A stretch of 64,000 bases of DNA. Source: a bacterium. GTDB lineage: Bacteria; SAR324; XYD2-FULL-50-16. Below, in pieces: positions 1-9,442 of the stretch. Location: the NCBI GenBank assembly GCA_018829445.1, contig JAHJTV010000025.1:1-64000 (forward strand). Reading direction: 5' to 3'. Each line of letters opens with the position of its first letter. Position 1 is the first letter of the stretch. Below the pieces are notes generated by a model that saw only the letters and a program-made list of their open reading frames with translations, made no database searches and was not told the DNA's origin. The translations under genes were made by a program, and so were the position numbers.

Positions 1-59
1 GGTTGGGCTACTTGTTGCCCAACATTGCTTTCTATTGATGGGCAACAAGTAGCCCATCC
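1..59. repeat. Long inverted repeat (hairpin), arms 1-21 and 39-59
   Basis: The arm GGGCTACTTGTTGCCCA at 5-21 is the exact reverse complement of 39-55, and the pairing continues outward to 1/59 with one mismatch at 3/57. The loop is 17 nt. It lies 130 nt upstream of the ornithine carbamoyltransferase gene and may be the 3' end of an upstream transcript or an interspersed palindromic element. There is no long T-tract directly after the arm, although TTTTT follows at 63-67. Confidence 0.6.
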
Positions 60-191
60 TACTTTTTCTAAACAAGAAATAGCTAAAGTTAAAGTAATGG
101 CGTCTTTGTACATTCCATTATTTTGAAAGCCGTTTCTCATAATTGTTGCAAAAGCCTAACCGGACATTACTGATATAAAGGAGAATTTTTT

Positions 192-1190
192 ATGGCATTC
201 AATCTAAAAAACAGGAATTTCTTAAAACTACTGGATTTTTCCCCTAAAGAGATCCGATTTCTTTTGGATCAGTCGGTTGAAATAAAAAGGGCCTATTATG
301 CCGGTACCGAACAACAATGTCTTTCCGGAAAAAAAATTGCCCTGATATTTGAAAAAGCCTCTACCCGGACGCGGTGTGCATTTGAAACGGCAGCTTACGA
401 CCAGGGGGCTCATATAACATACCTGGGACCTTCGGGAAGCCAGATGGGAGTAAAAGAATCCCTAAAGGACACCGCCAGGGTTCTGGGCCGAATGTATGAT
501 GGCATTGAGTACCGGGGATTTGAACAGGAAAGGGTGGAAATCCTGGGGAAATATGCCGGAGTTCCGGTTTGGAACGGCTTAACGAATGAGTATCATCCCA
601 CCCAGGTGTTGGCCGATTTTTTAACGATCATGGAGTATTCCCATCAACCGTTAAATCAGGTTAAACTTGCGTATCTGGGTGATGCCAGAAACAACATGGG
701 GAATTCCCTGTTGATAGGAGCCGCAAAAATGGGAATGGACTTTCGCTCGATAGCCCCAAAAGAATGCCAGCAGCATCCCGATCTGGTGGCGGAGGCAAAC
801 AAAATTGCCGACTCAACCGGTGCCAGACTTTTAATTACAGACAATCTGGCCGAAGGGTTAAAAGGGTGTGATTTTTTATACACCGATGTCTGGGTATCCA
901 TGGGTGAACCTGCGGATGTCTGGCAAAGCAGAATAGAGTTGCTAAAACCTTACCAGGTAAACAAAGCTGCGATGGAGATGACCGGTAATCCTAACGTTAA
1001 ATTCCTCCATTGCCTGCCTGCTTTCCATAATCGTGAAACCGAGTTGGGTGAAAAAATATATCAGGAATATGGATTGGAAGCCATGGAAGTTACCGAAGAG
1101 GTTTTTGAGTCCGACGCTTCCATCGTTTTTGATCAGGCAGAAAACCGGGTACATACCATAAAAGCCGTAATGATGGCGACATTGGCTTAA
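192..1190 (+). CDS. argF: Ornithine carbamoyltransferase
   Basis: 332 residues, the usual length. It catalyses the reversible exchange between ornithine plus carbamoyl phosphate and citrulline in the cytoplasm. The carbamoyl-phosphate loop STRTR is at residues 57-61, HPTQ at 135-138, the ornithine-binding SMGEP near 236 and the catalytic HCLPA at 273-277. AAAGGAG lies a few bases upstream of ATG 192. Carbamate kinase two genes downstream suggests the catabolic direction (citrulline phosphorolysis, ArcB-like) rather than arginine synthesis, but sequence alone does not separate argF from arcB, and no arginine deiminase is in the window. Confidence 0.95.
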   Translation: MAFNLKNRNFLKLLDFSPKEIRFLLDQSVEIKRAYYAGTEQQCLSGKKIALIFEKASTRTRCAFETAAYDQGAHITYLGPSGSQMGVKESLKDTARVLGRMYDGIEYRGFEQERVEILGKYAGVPVWNGLTNEYHPTQVLADFLTIMEYSHQPLNQVKLAYLGDARNNMGNSLLIGAAKMGMDFRSIAPKECQQHPDLVAEANKIADSTGARLLITDNLAEGLKGCDFLYTDVWVSMGEPADVWQSRIELLKPYQVNKAAMEMTGNPNVKFLHCLPAFHNRETELGEKIYQEYGLEAMEVTEEVFESDASIVFDQAENRVHTIKAVMMATLA

Positions 1191-1277
1191 ATTCTGTTCA
1201 ACGAGTGGTATATCATTCTGACTGATATGCAGACACCGAACCGGGAAAATATTACACTATAATTTCAGGAGATAACA

Positions 1278-2588
1278 ATGATCGAAAAAGTCATCATTAT
1301 GGGCGCTGCCGGACGTGATTTTCATAATTACAACGTCTATTTTCGCAACAATAAACGGTATGATGTCATCGCATTTACAGCTACCCAGATTCCCGACATA
1401 GATGGTCGATTATATCCGGCTGAACTGGCTGGTGAGATGTATCCCCAGGGAATTCCAATCTATTCGGATAGCAAATTGTCTGAATTGATCAAAGAACACA
1501 AGATTGACATGGTAGCCTTTTCTTACAGTGATGTTCCCCATATTGAAGTAATGCACAAGGCATCAATTGTCACTGCAGCCGGGGCTGATTTCACCATCAT
1601 TGGTGCCCCATACACCATGCTGGAGTCCTCTAAAAAAGTGATTTCAGTTTGTGCCGTCAGAACAGGTTGCGGAAAATCCCAGACTTCCAGAAAGGTATTA
1701 AGAATCCTGCAGGATATGGGCAAGAAAGTGGTATCAGTCCGACATCCCATGCCTTATGGTGATCTGACCAAACAGATTGTGCAGCGGTTTGCCAAATATG
1801 AGGATTTTGACACCCATAAATGTACAATCGAAGAGCGTGAAGAGTACGAACCGGTTGTCGACATGGGAGCCGTGATATACGCAGGTGTGGATTATGAAAA
1901 AATACTAAGACAGGCCGAAACAGAAGCGGACGTCATTATCTGGGACGGAGGGAATAATGATACCTCTTTTTACAAACCGGATATCAACATTGTCGTTTTC
2001 GATCCACACAGAGCTGGACATGAGACTTCCTATCATCCCGGCGAAACCAATATGCTAATGGCAGATATTGCCATCATCAATAAGGTTGACAGTGCCAAGC
2101 CTGCAGATGTGGAAAAAGTGAGGGAAACCATTCGAAAGCATAATCCAAAAGCAGAGATCATCCTGGCGGATTCAGAATTGATTCTGAAAGATGCTGAATC
2201 CATCAAGGGAAAGCGAGTATTGGTGATTGAAGACGGACCAACCCTGACCCACGGTGAGATGGCATATGGTGCCGGTGTTATAGCAGCCCAGCGATATGGT
2301 GCAGCTTCCCTGGTCGATCCGAGACCCTATCTGGTTGGTACACTGAAGGAAACCTTTAAAAAGTATCCGGAGATTGGAACTCTGTTGCCAGCTATGGGAT
2401 ATAGCCCCCAGCAGGTAAAGGATCTGGAAATGACAATTAACCTGTGTGATTGTGATTTGGTATTGGCTGCGACTCCCATCGACATTCTGAAACTGATTAA
2501 TATTAAAAAACCGACGTTGAGAATCCAGTATGAATACAAGGATAACAGTCAGCCAACACTGGAGCAGTTGATTAAGAAAATGCTGTAG
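1278..2588 (+). CDS. Cyclic 2,3-diphosphoglycerate synthetase-like P-loop protein
   Basis: 436 residues. An N-terminal Rossmann-like segment (VIIMGAAGRDFHNYN, residues 6-18) is followed by a P-loop-type motif VRTGCGKSQ (127-135), a DGGNND stretch and an NKVD motif resembling the base-recognition motif of GTPases. This matches the family annotated after the methanogen cyclic 2,3-diphosphoglycerate synthetase. Many bacteria of this family make no such compound, so the real reaction here is unknown. Placement between ornithine carbamoyltransferase and carbamate kinase argues for a role in arginine or carbamoyl-phosphate catabolism. ATG 1278 has AGGAGA upstream, and a strong terminator follows the gene. 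Confidence 0.75.
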   Translation: MIEKVIIMGAAGRDFHNYNVYFRNNKRYDVIAFTATQIPDIDGRLYPAELAGEMYPQGIPIYSDSKLSELIKEHKIDMVAFSYSDVPHIEVMHKASIVTAAGADFTIIGAPYTMLESSKKVISVCAVRTGCGKSQTSRKVLRILQDMGKKVVSVRHPMPYGDLTKQIVQRFAKYEDFDTHKCTIEEREEYEPVVDMGAVIYAGVDYEKILRQAETEADVIIWDGGNNDTSFYKPDINIVVFDPHRAGHETSYHPGETNMLMADIAIINKVDSAKPADVEKVRETIRKHNPKAEIILADSELILKDAESIKGKRVLVIEDGPTLTHGEMAYGAGVIAAQRYGAASLVDPRPYLVGTLKETFKKYPEIGTLLPAMGYSPQQVKDLEMTINLCDCDLVLAATPIDILKLINIKKPTLRIQYEYKDNSQPTLEQLIKKML

Positions 2589-2628
2589 ACTGAATCCAAC
2601 TTGGGATTTTACTTTTTGATTCAACCAA

Positions 2629-2672
2629 AATAAGGCCGGTTTTTGATTACAATAACCGGCCTTATTGTTTTT
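2629..2672 (+). terminator. Rho-independent terminator
   Basis: AATAAGGCCGGTT (2629-2641) pairs perfectly with AACCGGCCTTATT (2654-2666), with a 12-nt loop and then GTTTTTG. It separates the synthetase-like gene from carbamate kinase, so arcC is probably either a read-through product or has its own promoter. Confidence 0.9.
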
Positions 2673-2722
2673 GTGTCATACCGTTTTTTCTAAATTTTTT
2701 ATTTCTGTCAGGTCTTATCTTA

Positions 2723-3667
2723 ATGGGAAAAATGAGTAAAGAGATAAATAAACCGACTCTGATAATCGCTTTAGGGGGGAACGCCCTCATCAGAAAAGGT
2801 CAGACAGGCACAATTGAGGAGCAATTTGATAATCTCAGAGTGCCTATCAGGCAGATTGCCGAACTTTCATTGGATTACAGGATTATTATTACCCATGGCA
2901 ATGGTCCCCAGGTTGGAAACCTGTTATTACAACAGGAATGCTGTGATAAAGTTCCCAAGTTGCCACTGGAAATCCTGGTTGCCCAGACAGAAGGTCAAAT
3001 CGGGTTTATGATCGAGTCTTCTCTTGATGAAGAGTTGATGGCATTGGGAATCGACTACAGACCGTTGGTTAGCTTAATCACTTACGTGGTTGTCTCGGAG
3101 GATGATCCGGCTTTTAGTAATCCCGTTAAGCCGATCGGGCCCATCTTCACAAAGGAGGAAGCGGAAAAACTGGAATATCCCACTGTTAAAACCATGAAAG
3201 GATACCGTCGAGTGGTTGCTTCTCCTCAACCTGTCACTATCGTAGAAAAAAGAGAGATCAAGCAGCTGATGGAAAACGATTTTATCGTAATCTGCTGCGG
3301 AGGCGGCGGTATTCCGGTGATTCGAAAAGGCAGGATGTTCTCCGGTGTTAACGCGGTTATTGACAAAGATCTGGCAAGCCTTTGCCTGGCCAAAGAAGTT
3401 AAAGCTGACATCTTTTTAATCGCAACCGATGTCGAGGGCGTCATCTTAAACTTCGGAACCAAGCAGCAGAAAAAACTGGATACTTTGTCAATCGCCCAAG
3501 CGAATCAACATATGAACGACAATCAGTTCCCACCTGGCTCCATGCTCCCAAAAGTTAGAGCTGCCACAGAATTTATAAAAAACGGTGGAGAGAAAGCGAT
3601 TATCTGTTCAGTTGAGTCGATTGTCACATCGCTGGAGGGAAAAACGGGCACAACTTTTGTTCCATGA
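2723..3667 (+). CDS. arcC: Carbamate kinase
   Basis: 314 residues, normal for the family. It transfers phosphate from carbamoyl phosphate to ADP, giving ATP, carbamate and then NH3 and CO2, the energy-yielding last step of arginine or citrulline fermentation. Family motifs visible: ALGGNALIRKG near the N-terminus, HGNGPQVGNLL, the Gly-rich CCGGGGIPV, and the C-terminal GSMLPKVRAA and GKTGTTFV. No strong ribosome site precedes ATG 2723; ATG 2732 in the same frame is an alternative. It follows the OTC and synthetase-like genes but is separated from them by a terminator. Confidence 0.95.
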   Translation: MGKMSKEINKPTLIIALGGNALIRKGQTGTIEEQFDNLRVPIRQIAELSLDYRIIITHGNGPQVGNLLLQQECCDKVPKLPLEILVAQTEGQIGFMIESSLDEELMALGIDYRPLVSLITYVVVSEDDPAFSNPVKPIGPIFTKEEAEKLEYPTVKTMKGYRRVVASPQPVTIVEKREIKQLMENDFIVICCGGGGIPVIRKGRMFSGVNAVIDKDLASLCLAKEVKADIFLIATDVEGVILNFGTKQQKKLDTLSIAQANQHMNDNQFPPGSMLPKVRAATEFIKNGGEKAIICSVESIVTSLEGKTGTTFVP

Positions 3668-3881
3668 TAGAAATTCTCTTTTTTGATGCCAATGAACTTG
3701 TTCCCAATAATCCTGAACATTTACATAAATTCAAAACATTACACTTGAAAAATAACTGGATTACAATATAATTGGTTCGCCAGATGTGAAATATCTTCAC
3801 AACTCTTGTATTTTTAAGTAAAAAATTGTGACACATTTGGGTTTTATATTTTGACTGTTTAATTCAATTAAAAGGAGCGTA

Positions 3882-5462
3882 ATGAAACGAATACTGGTAC
3901 TTGCCTGCATGATATTTGTATTGGGCGCAACTCAGTCAATGGCCGGAACACCAAAGGATACTTTGGTAATGGCCAATGCGTTTGATGATATTATTACGTT
4001 GGATCCGGCGGAGATCTTTGAGTTTTCAGGCGCCGAACTCGCAGCGAATGCTTATGATCGATTGATCGGCTTTGATGTTGATAATGTCAGCGAGATTTTT
4101 GGCGTTGTTGCAGAAAGCTGGAAAGTTTCAGATGATGGCTTGCTTTATACGTTTAAGATCCGGAAAAATATTGAGTTTGCTTCGGGAAATAAACTGACGG
4201 CAGAGGATGTTGAGTTTTCACTGCAACGGGCGGTTTTGCTTGATAAGTCCCCGGCTTTTATCCTGACTCAGTTTGGTTTTACACCGGAGAACGTCAATCA
4301 GACTATCAAAGCGGTTGACACCTACACTGTAGAGTTAAGAATTGATAAGCCCTACGCGGTTACTTTCTTCTTGTATTGCTTAACTTCAACCGTGGGTTCC
4401 GTGGTGGATAAAAAGCTGGTAATGGAACATGAAGACAATGGCGATTTGGGATATGGCTGGCTGAAAACCAATTATGCCGGTTCAGGACCGTATGAATTAA
4501 AAACCTGGAAACCCTCTGAACTTTTAGTGTTTGAAAGGAATGATAACTATTGGGGAGAAAAAGCAAAGCTGAAACGGATTATCGTACGACATGTTACCGA
4601 ATCAGCTACCCAGCGTTTGCTTCTGGAAAAAGGTGATATAGACATCGCACGAAATATGCAACCCGATGATGTAAAAGGGTTGAGCAAAAATCCAGATGTA
4701 AAAATTCGGACCAAAGCCAAAGGGGCCGTCTGGTATCTTGGATTGAATCAAAAAAATCAATATCTAAAGATCCCGCAAGTCCGCCAGGCATTTAAATATC
4801 TGATTGATTATGAAGGTATGGTCTCAACCATTCTGGATGGTAAAGCAACCATTCATCAAGCCTTCTTACCAAAAGGATTTTTAGGCGCCTATGAAGAACT
4901 CCCTTTTTCATTAGATGTTGAAAAAGCCAAAGCATTGTTGAAAGAAGTTGGATTGGAAAAAGGGTTCACTGTATCCATGGATACTCGAAATACCGAACCA
5001 GCTACCAGTATGGCACTGTCGATTCAATCCACTTTGGCGAAAGCCAATATTACACTTGAAATCATTCCGGGTGAAGGGAAACAGACTTTGACCAAGTATA
5101 GGGCCAGACAACATGATATCTATATCGGTCGGTGGGGTCCCGATTATATGGATCCTCATACCAACGCAGATACCTTTGCCAGAAACCCGGATAATGCCGA
5201 TGATGCCAAGTCCAAACCGCTGGCCTGGCGAAATGCCTGGGATATTCCGGAGATGACCGCGATGGCGGATGCTGCCGTTCTGGAATCAAATACCCAAAAA
5301 CGGGCGGCGATGTATATCGAAATGCAAAAAATTCATCAGAAAACATCGCCATTTGTGATTATGTTCCAGGACATTGAAATCCTGGCCAAGCGTTCGAATG
5401 TAAACGGGTTCATCTTGGGACCAAGCTTTGATAGTAACTTTTATCAGTATACAATCAAGTAA
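3882..5462 (+). CDS. Dpp/Opp-type ABC transporter substrate-binding protein (family 5)
   Basis: 526 residues with a cleavable Sec signal (MKRILVLACMIFVLG, predicted cleavage after SMA near residue 21) and no lipobox Cys at the cleavage site, so it is a soluble periplasmic protein. The body is SBP_bac_5: LDPAEIFEFSGAELAANAYDRL, then AESWKVSDDGLLYTFKIRKN and SGPYELKTW. ATG 3882 has AAAAGGAG upstream. It heads a five-gene importer followed by muropeptide enzymes, so the substrate is probably a short, possibly D-amino-acid-containing peptide. That substrate is inferred from the neighbours. Confidence 0.9.
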   Translation: MKRILVLACMIFVLGATQSMAGTPKDTLVMANAFDDIITLDPAEIFEFSGAELAANAYDRLIGFDVDNVSEIFGVVAESWKVSDDGLLYTFKIRKNIEFASGNKLTAEDVEFSLQRAVLLDKSPAFILTQFGFTPENVNQTIKAVDTYTVELRIDKPYAVTFFLYCLTSTVGSVVDKKLVMEHEDNGDLGYGWLKTNYAGSGPYELKTWKPSELLVFERNDNYWGEKAKLKRIIVRHVTESATQRLLLEKGDIDIARNMQPDDVKGLSKNPDVKIRTKAKGAVWYLGLNQKNQYLKIPQVRQAFKYLIDYEGMVSTILDGKATIHQAFLPKGFLGAYEELPFSLDVEKAKALLKEVGLEKGFTVSMDTRNTEPATSMALSIQSTLAKANITLEIIPGEGKQTLTKYRARQHDIYIGRWGPDYMDPHTNADTFARNPDNADDAKSKPLAWRNAWDIPEMTAMADAAVLESNTQKRAAMYIEMQKIHQKTSPFVIMFQDIEILAKRSNVNGFILGPSFDSNFYQYTIK

Positions 5463-5466
5463 GGGG

Positions 5467-5498
5467 AACAAGGATCGGCCATGCGGCTGATCCTTGTT
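5467..5498 (+). terminator. Intercistronic hairpin after the binding-protein gene
   Basis: AACAAGGATC-G-GCC (5467-5480) pairs with GGC-T-GATCCTTGTT (5485-5498). There is no T-tract, so it is more likely an RNA-stabilising or attenuating stem than a full terminator. Such stems commonly raise binding-protein expression over that of the permease genes. Confidence 0.7.
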
Positions 5499-5574
5499 GA
5501 AGGGGTTTGGGTGGGGTTAGCCCATAAGTGCTCAAATAAAAGAATTTTGGGTATTTGATTTGTGTTTCCTAAAC

Positions 5575-5638
5575 GGTAGGGTTGCCCTACGTGGCCGCCT
5601 TTGGATAAGTACAGGCGGGGATGTAACCCCGCCCTACC
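5575..5638. repeat. 64-bp dispersed palindromic repeat, copy A
   Basis: It begins GGTAGGG and ends CCCTACC, with an internal GGCGGGG-ATGTAA-CCCCGCC type hairpin near the right end and a GTGGCCGCC box. Near-identical 64-bp copies lie at 55086-55149, and a diverged one at 37043-37106. It sits between the binding protein and the first permease of the importer. Confidence 0.8.
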
Positions 5639-5836
5639 ATCATCCCTGCTTTAAACAGAATGTGCTTTGTTAGTTCAGGTGAAGGCCCCATTAGGATTTG
5701 ATATATTTTTCAAGGGGGCGAACCTGTATTCCCAGCGATAGTAAGCATGCCCAGGGTTCAATCTTCAATCTATTTACTGCCCAAAATCATGTCAAAAATT
5801 CGATTGAATGTTCGTCTGACTAAAAAGCTAAAATCC

Positions 5837-6829
5837 ATGTTGCGATTATTTATTATTGTGGCAACTACTTTTCTTGGATTGCTTCTGGTTACGTTTTTGA
5901 TCGGCCGGGTGGTGCCGATTGATCCTGTCCTGGCTGTGGTTGGCGATAAAGCATCAGCAGAAGTTTATGAACGAGCTCGTCAGGAGCTGGGGCTACATCT
6001 CCCGATTTATCAGCAGTTCTGGATTTACATCGTTAAAATATTAAAAGGTGATTTTGGTAAATCGGTTTTAACGGCAAATCTGGTCTTGGATGACATTATT
6101 CGGGTATTTCCGGCAACCTTTGAATTGGCGATTGTAGCGACGTTTATTGGAGTGATCACAGGGATTCCATTGGGTGTTATATCTGCAGTAAAAAGGGGAA
6201 GCTGGATAGATCAGGTTACCCGGGTGGGGGGTCTGTTTGGGTATTCGTTACCAATATTCTGGCTGGGATTAATGGGGCTAATGTTCTTTTATGCCAAATT
6301 GGGAATTCTTCCGGGGCCGGGACGGATTGATGTGTTTTATGAAGGCATTATTGAACCGGTTACGGGAGTCATCCTGGTTGATTCATTGCTGGCTGGTGAG
6401 GTGGATATTTTTTACAATGCGCTGTATCATATTATCCTGCCGGCGTTGCTTCTGGCATACTATAGCCTGGCTTACATCAGTCGCATGACTCGATCTTTCA
6501 TGCTGGAACAACTTCGTCAGGAATACATTCTAACGGCCCGAGTAAAAGGAGTTCCGGAGTGGAAAGTAATCTGGAAACATGCTTTAGGCAATTGTGCCAT
6601 TCCATTAATTACTGTTGTAGCGTTGAGCTTCGCCAATTTACTGGAAGGTTCTGTTTTAACCGAAACCGTGTTTTCCTGGCCCGGTTTGGGATTGTATCTT
6701 ACCCGATCATTGCTTAATGCGGATATGAATGCTGTTTTGGGAGCGACACTGGTGGTTGGCACGATTTTCTTAACCTTCAATCTTTTCTCTGATTTCTTAT
6801 ACCGGGTATTTGACCCGCGGGCACGATAG
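5837..6829 (+). CDS. Dpp/Opp-type ABC transporter permease (DppB-like)
   Basis: About 330 residues if started at ATG 5837, placing the first membrane helix at residues 2-22 as usual for DppB. The same frame also has ATG 5789 and 5747, giving an unusual 30-residue basic N-terminal tail. Six membrane segments are visible. The cytoplasmic EAA loop reads RQEYILTARVKGVPEWKVIW, and the end is DFLYRVFDPRAR, both typical of BPD_transp_1 permeases. It pairs with the permease gene 6 nt downstream. Confidence 0.88.
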   Translation: MLRLFIIVATTFLGLLLVTFLIGRVVPIDPVLAVVGDKASAEVYERARQELGLHLPIYQQFWIYIVKILKGDFGKSVLTANLVLDDIIRVFPATFELAIVATFIGVITGIPLGVISAVKRGSWIDQVTRVGGLFGYSLPIFWLGLMGLMFFYAKLGILPGPGRIDVFYEGIIEPVTGVILVDSLLAGEVDIFYNALYHIILPALLLAYYSLAYISRMTRSFMLEQLRQEYILTARVKGVPEWKVIWKHALGNCAIPLITVVALSFANLLEGSVLTETVFSWPGLGLYLTRSLLNADMNAVLGATLVVGTIFLTFNLFSDFLYRVFDPRAR

Positions 6830-6835
6830 GTAATT

Positions 6836-7759
6836 ATGTCATATGGAGTAAAACAGAAATATCATGCCATGCAGGCTTGGTTTCTGACAGATACCCCAGC
6901 CTCCGCATTTCAGGCAAAAGCCGGGCATGTTTATACCCGCTTGTTGGTTTTTAAATCAAATCAATTGGCCATACTTGGTTTGTTGATTGTTGTGATGTTG
7001 CTTGTAACTGCCCTATTTGCGCCTCTGATTGCGCCGTATGATCCTTTGGCCACAGATTTAGCCAACCGACTGCAACCGCTTTCTTCGGAACACTGGTTTG
7101 GGACAGATGAAATGGGTCGGGATATTTTTAGTCGGATCATCTGGGGAGCACGACTGACCCTTTATGTTGTTGGCTTAGTGGCTATCATTGCCGCACCCGT
7201 TGGGATTCTGGTCGGGACCATTGCCGGCTATCATGGTGGTTGGCTTGATACGGTGTTAATGCGCATCACAGATATATTCCTGGCTTTCCCGAAACTCATT
7301 CTGGCCTTGGCTTTTGTGGCAGCATTGGGACCCGGCATTGAAAATGCGATTATCGCGATCTCCATTACCTCCTGGCCCCCATATGCCAGAATAGCACGGG
7401 CTGAGACTATAACAATCCGTAACAGTGTATTCATCGATGCTATCCGGGTTCAAGGAGCAGGCCCCCTCCGAATTGTTATCCGACATATTATGCCGCTTTG
7501 CCTATCATCACTGATAGTCCGTGTGACTTTGGACATGGCAGGTATTATTCTGACCGCAGCCGGTCTTGGATTCCTGGGACTGGGAGCACAGCCACCATCA
7601 CCCGAATGGGGAGCAATGACATCCTCTGGACGTTCCTATATCCTGGATCACTGGTGGTTAATTACCATGCCAGGTCTGGCTATTTTTGTGGTGAGTCTGG
7701 CCTTTAATCTGTTAGGAGACGGTTTGCGGGAAGTCCTTGATCCAAAAGGTGAAAACTAG
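6836..7759 (+). CDS. Dpp/Opp-type ABC transporter permease (DppC-like)
   Basis: 307 residues. It has the N-terminal OppC-type helix (QLAILGLLIVVMLLVTALF), the signature HWFGTDEMGRDIFSRIIWGAR, an EAA loop around IDAIRVQGAGPLRIVIRHI, and the C-terminal NLLGDGLREVLDP found in almost every DppC. It is the second channel subunit of the importer, 6 nt after the first permease gene and directly abutting the ATPase gene. About six membrane segments. Confidence 0.93.
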   Translation: MSYGVKQKYHAMQAWFLTDTPASAFQAKAGHVYTRLLVFKSNQLAILGLLIVVMLLVTALFAPLIAPYDPLATDLANRLQPLSSEHWFGTDEMGRDIFSRIIWGARLTLYVVGLVAIIAAPVGILVGTIAGYHGGWLDTVLMRITDIFLAFPKLILALAFVAALGPGIENAIIAISITSWPPYARIARAETITIRNSVFIDAIRVQGAGPLRIVIRHIMPLCLSSLIVRVTLDMAGIILTAAGLGFLGLGAQPPSPEWGAMTSSGRSYILDHWWLITMPGLAIFVVSLAFNLLGDGLREVLDPKGEN

Positions 7760-8614
7760 ATGACGACTCAAAACGCAGATACACCGTTACTGGAAGTGGC
7801 AGATCTCAATATCACATTTCCCTCTCCCAAGGGTGATACCCAAGCCTTGCATCATGTCAGTTTTTCCATGGGACGACAAAAACTGGGAATCGTTGGCGAA
7901 TCAGGTTCCGGGAAATCCATCACAGGGCGTGCTATATTGAAACTGTTGCCATCAACGGCAAAAATTGATGCTAAGAAAATTGTGTTTAATGGGATTGACA
8001 TACAAAATGCGACTGAAAAAGAGATGCGGCAAGTCAGGGGGCGGCAGATCGCTATGGTGATGCAGGATCCCAAATACTCTTTAAATCCGGTTATGAAAGT
8101 TGGGGATCAGATTGCAGAAGCGTTTCTAACCCACACCCGTGCCTCAAGAAAGCTGGCAAGGGATGCAACCATCACCATGTTGAAAGCTGTTCGTATCAGA
8201 AATCCGGAACGGGTCTATCATCTTTACCCGCATGAGGTCTCAGGTGGCATGGGACAACGGATCATGATAGCGATGATGCTGATTCCCAAACCCAAATTGC
8301 TTATTGCGGATGAACCAACCTCGGCTTTGGATGTAACGGTACAACTTCAGGTAATGGCAATTCTGGATGATCTTGTTACTGATCGGGGCATGGGATTGAT
8401 TTTTATCAGCCACGATCTGAACCTGGTGGCTTCATTTTGTGATCAGGTGATTATTATGTATGGTGGTCGGATTATGGAAATCTGCGAAGCAAAGACATTA
8501 CATAATTCCACGCACCCCTATACAAAAGGTCTTATTAACTGTTTACCTGATATTACACAGTCCATTGACTTTCTTCCCACTCTGGAGAGGGATGAAGTCT
8601 GGCTTAAGGATTAA
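7760..8614 (+). CDS. Dpp/Opp-type ABC transporter ATPase (DppD-like, short form)
   Basis: 284 residues. Walker A is GESGSGKS, the ABC signature is VSGGMGQR, Walker B is LLIADEPTSALD, followed by the H-loop FISHDLN. It ends soon after HPYTKGLINCLP and lacks the Cys-rich C-terminal tail (CxFxxRCP) that usual DppD/OppD carry, in contrast to the 325-residue paralogue at 17621. The start codon follows the permease stop directly. It couples ATP hydrolysis to import through the two upstream permeases. Confidence 0.92.
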   Translation: MTTQNADTPLLEVADLNITFPSPKGDTQALHHVSFSMGRQKLGIVGESGSGKSITGRAILKLLPSTAKIDAKKIVFNGIDIQNATEKEMRQVRGRQIAMVMQDPKYSLNPVMKVGDQIAEAFLTHTRASRKLARDATITMLKAVRIRNPERVYHLYPHEVSGGMGQRIMIAMMLIPKPKLLIADEPTSALDVTVQLQVMAILDDLVTDRGMGLIFISHDLNLVASFCDQVIIMYGGRIMEICEAKTLHNSTHPYTKGLINCLPDITQSIDFLPTLERDEVWLKD

Positions 8615-8616
8615 TA

Positions 8617-9420
8617 ATGCTGGAAATTGAAAATCTGAATGTTATTTTTGGTACCGGAGAACATGCGATCCGTGCTGTAAATAACGCTTCATTTTTTATT
8701 AAAACTGGTGATTCATTTGGCCTGGTAGGTGAATCGGGATCGGGAAAATCAACGATCTTGACCTGCGTTTCCGGTTTAAATCGAATCTGGTCCGGTCAAA
8801 TTCGGGTAAACGGTAAAATCCAGGATTATAAGCGCAACCGGCAGTTTTTCAGTCAGGTACAGATCGTCTTTCAAGATCCATACGGTTCATTGCATCCTCG
8901 GTTTACGGTTGATCAGACCTTAAAGGAACCTCTGATTATTCATAAAATGGGAGATTATAATCAACGTATCAGCCGAGTTCTGGAAGAAGTGGGGTTGGGA
9001 AACCAGTTTCGTTTCCGCTTTCCCCACCAGCTATCCGGTGGTCAGCGTCAACGGGTTGCCATTGCCCGGGCGCTAATTCTGGAACCCAAACTGCTGTTGC
9101 TGGATGAACCAACTTCTGCGTTGGATGTATCCATTCAGGCAGAAGTATTAAATCTTTTAAAACAGGTGCAATACGAGCGAAATCTGACGTATCTGTTGGT
9201 GAGTCACAATCTGGCAGTGGTTTCCCATATGTGCAATGACATTGCAGTGATGAATCGTGGTTGTATTGTGGAAAAACTGAATAAAAAGCAATTACAACAT
9301 GAAGATCTGAGTCACTCCTATACCAAACAATTACTAACAGCCAGCAAAGGATTTGATCGGCAGATTATAGATGCGTTCAAGGACTTTGATATGGACGAGT
9401 CCGAATCCAATTTGGTTTAA
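8617..9420 (+). CDS. Dpp/Opp-type ABC transporter ATPase (DppF-like, short form)
   Basis: 267 residues. Walker A is GESGSGKS, the signature is LSGGQRQR, Walker B is LLLDEPTSALDV, and the H-loop is LLVSHNLAVV. Like its partner it stops near SHSYTKQLL and lacks the Cys-containing C-terminal extension, so both ATPases of this importer are the compact, NikDE-like size. It follows the other ATPase gene by 2 nt. The next gene, an NlpC/P60 peptidase, starts about 20 nt downstream, so peptide import and cleavage are probably cotranscribed. Confidence 0.92.
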   Translation: MLEIENLNVIFGTGEHAIRAVNNASFFIKTGDSFGLVGESGSGKSTILTCVSGLNRIWSGQIRVNGKIQDYKRNRQFFSQVQIVFQDPYGSLHPRFTVDQTLKEPLIIHKMGDYNQRISRVLEEVGLGNQFRFRFPHQLSGGQRQRVAIARALILEPKLLLLDEPTSALDVSIQAEVLNLLKQVQYERNLTYLLVSHNLAVVSHMCNDIAVMNRGCIVEKLNKKQLQHEDLSHSYTKQLLTASKGFDRQIIDAFKDFDMDESESNLV

Positions 9421-9442
9421 ATTTTATTTGAAATGGAAAAAA

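Noticed and set aside
8617..9420. NikE-type nickel importer for the first transporter
   Set aside because: The ATPases have NikDE-like size, but the flanking peptide enzymes and binding protein favour peptide import; nickel-specific residues were not seen.
9371..9442. Longer start for the NlpC/P60 protein
   Set aside because: It would overlap the upstream ATPase gene by 50 nt and adds residues unlike the family; GTG 9443 fits better.
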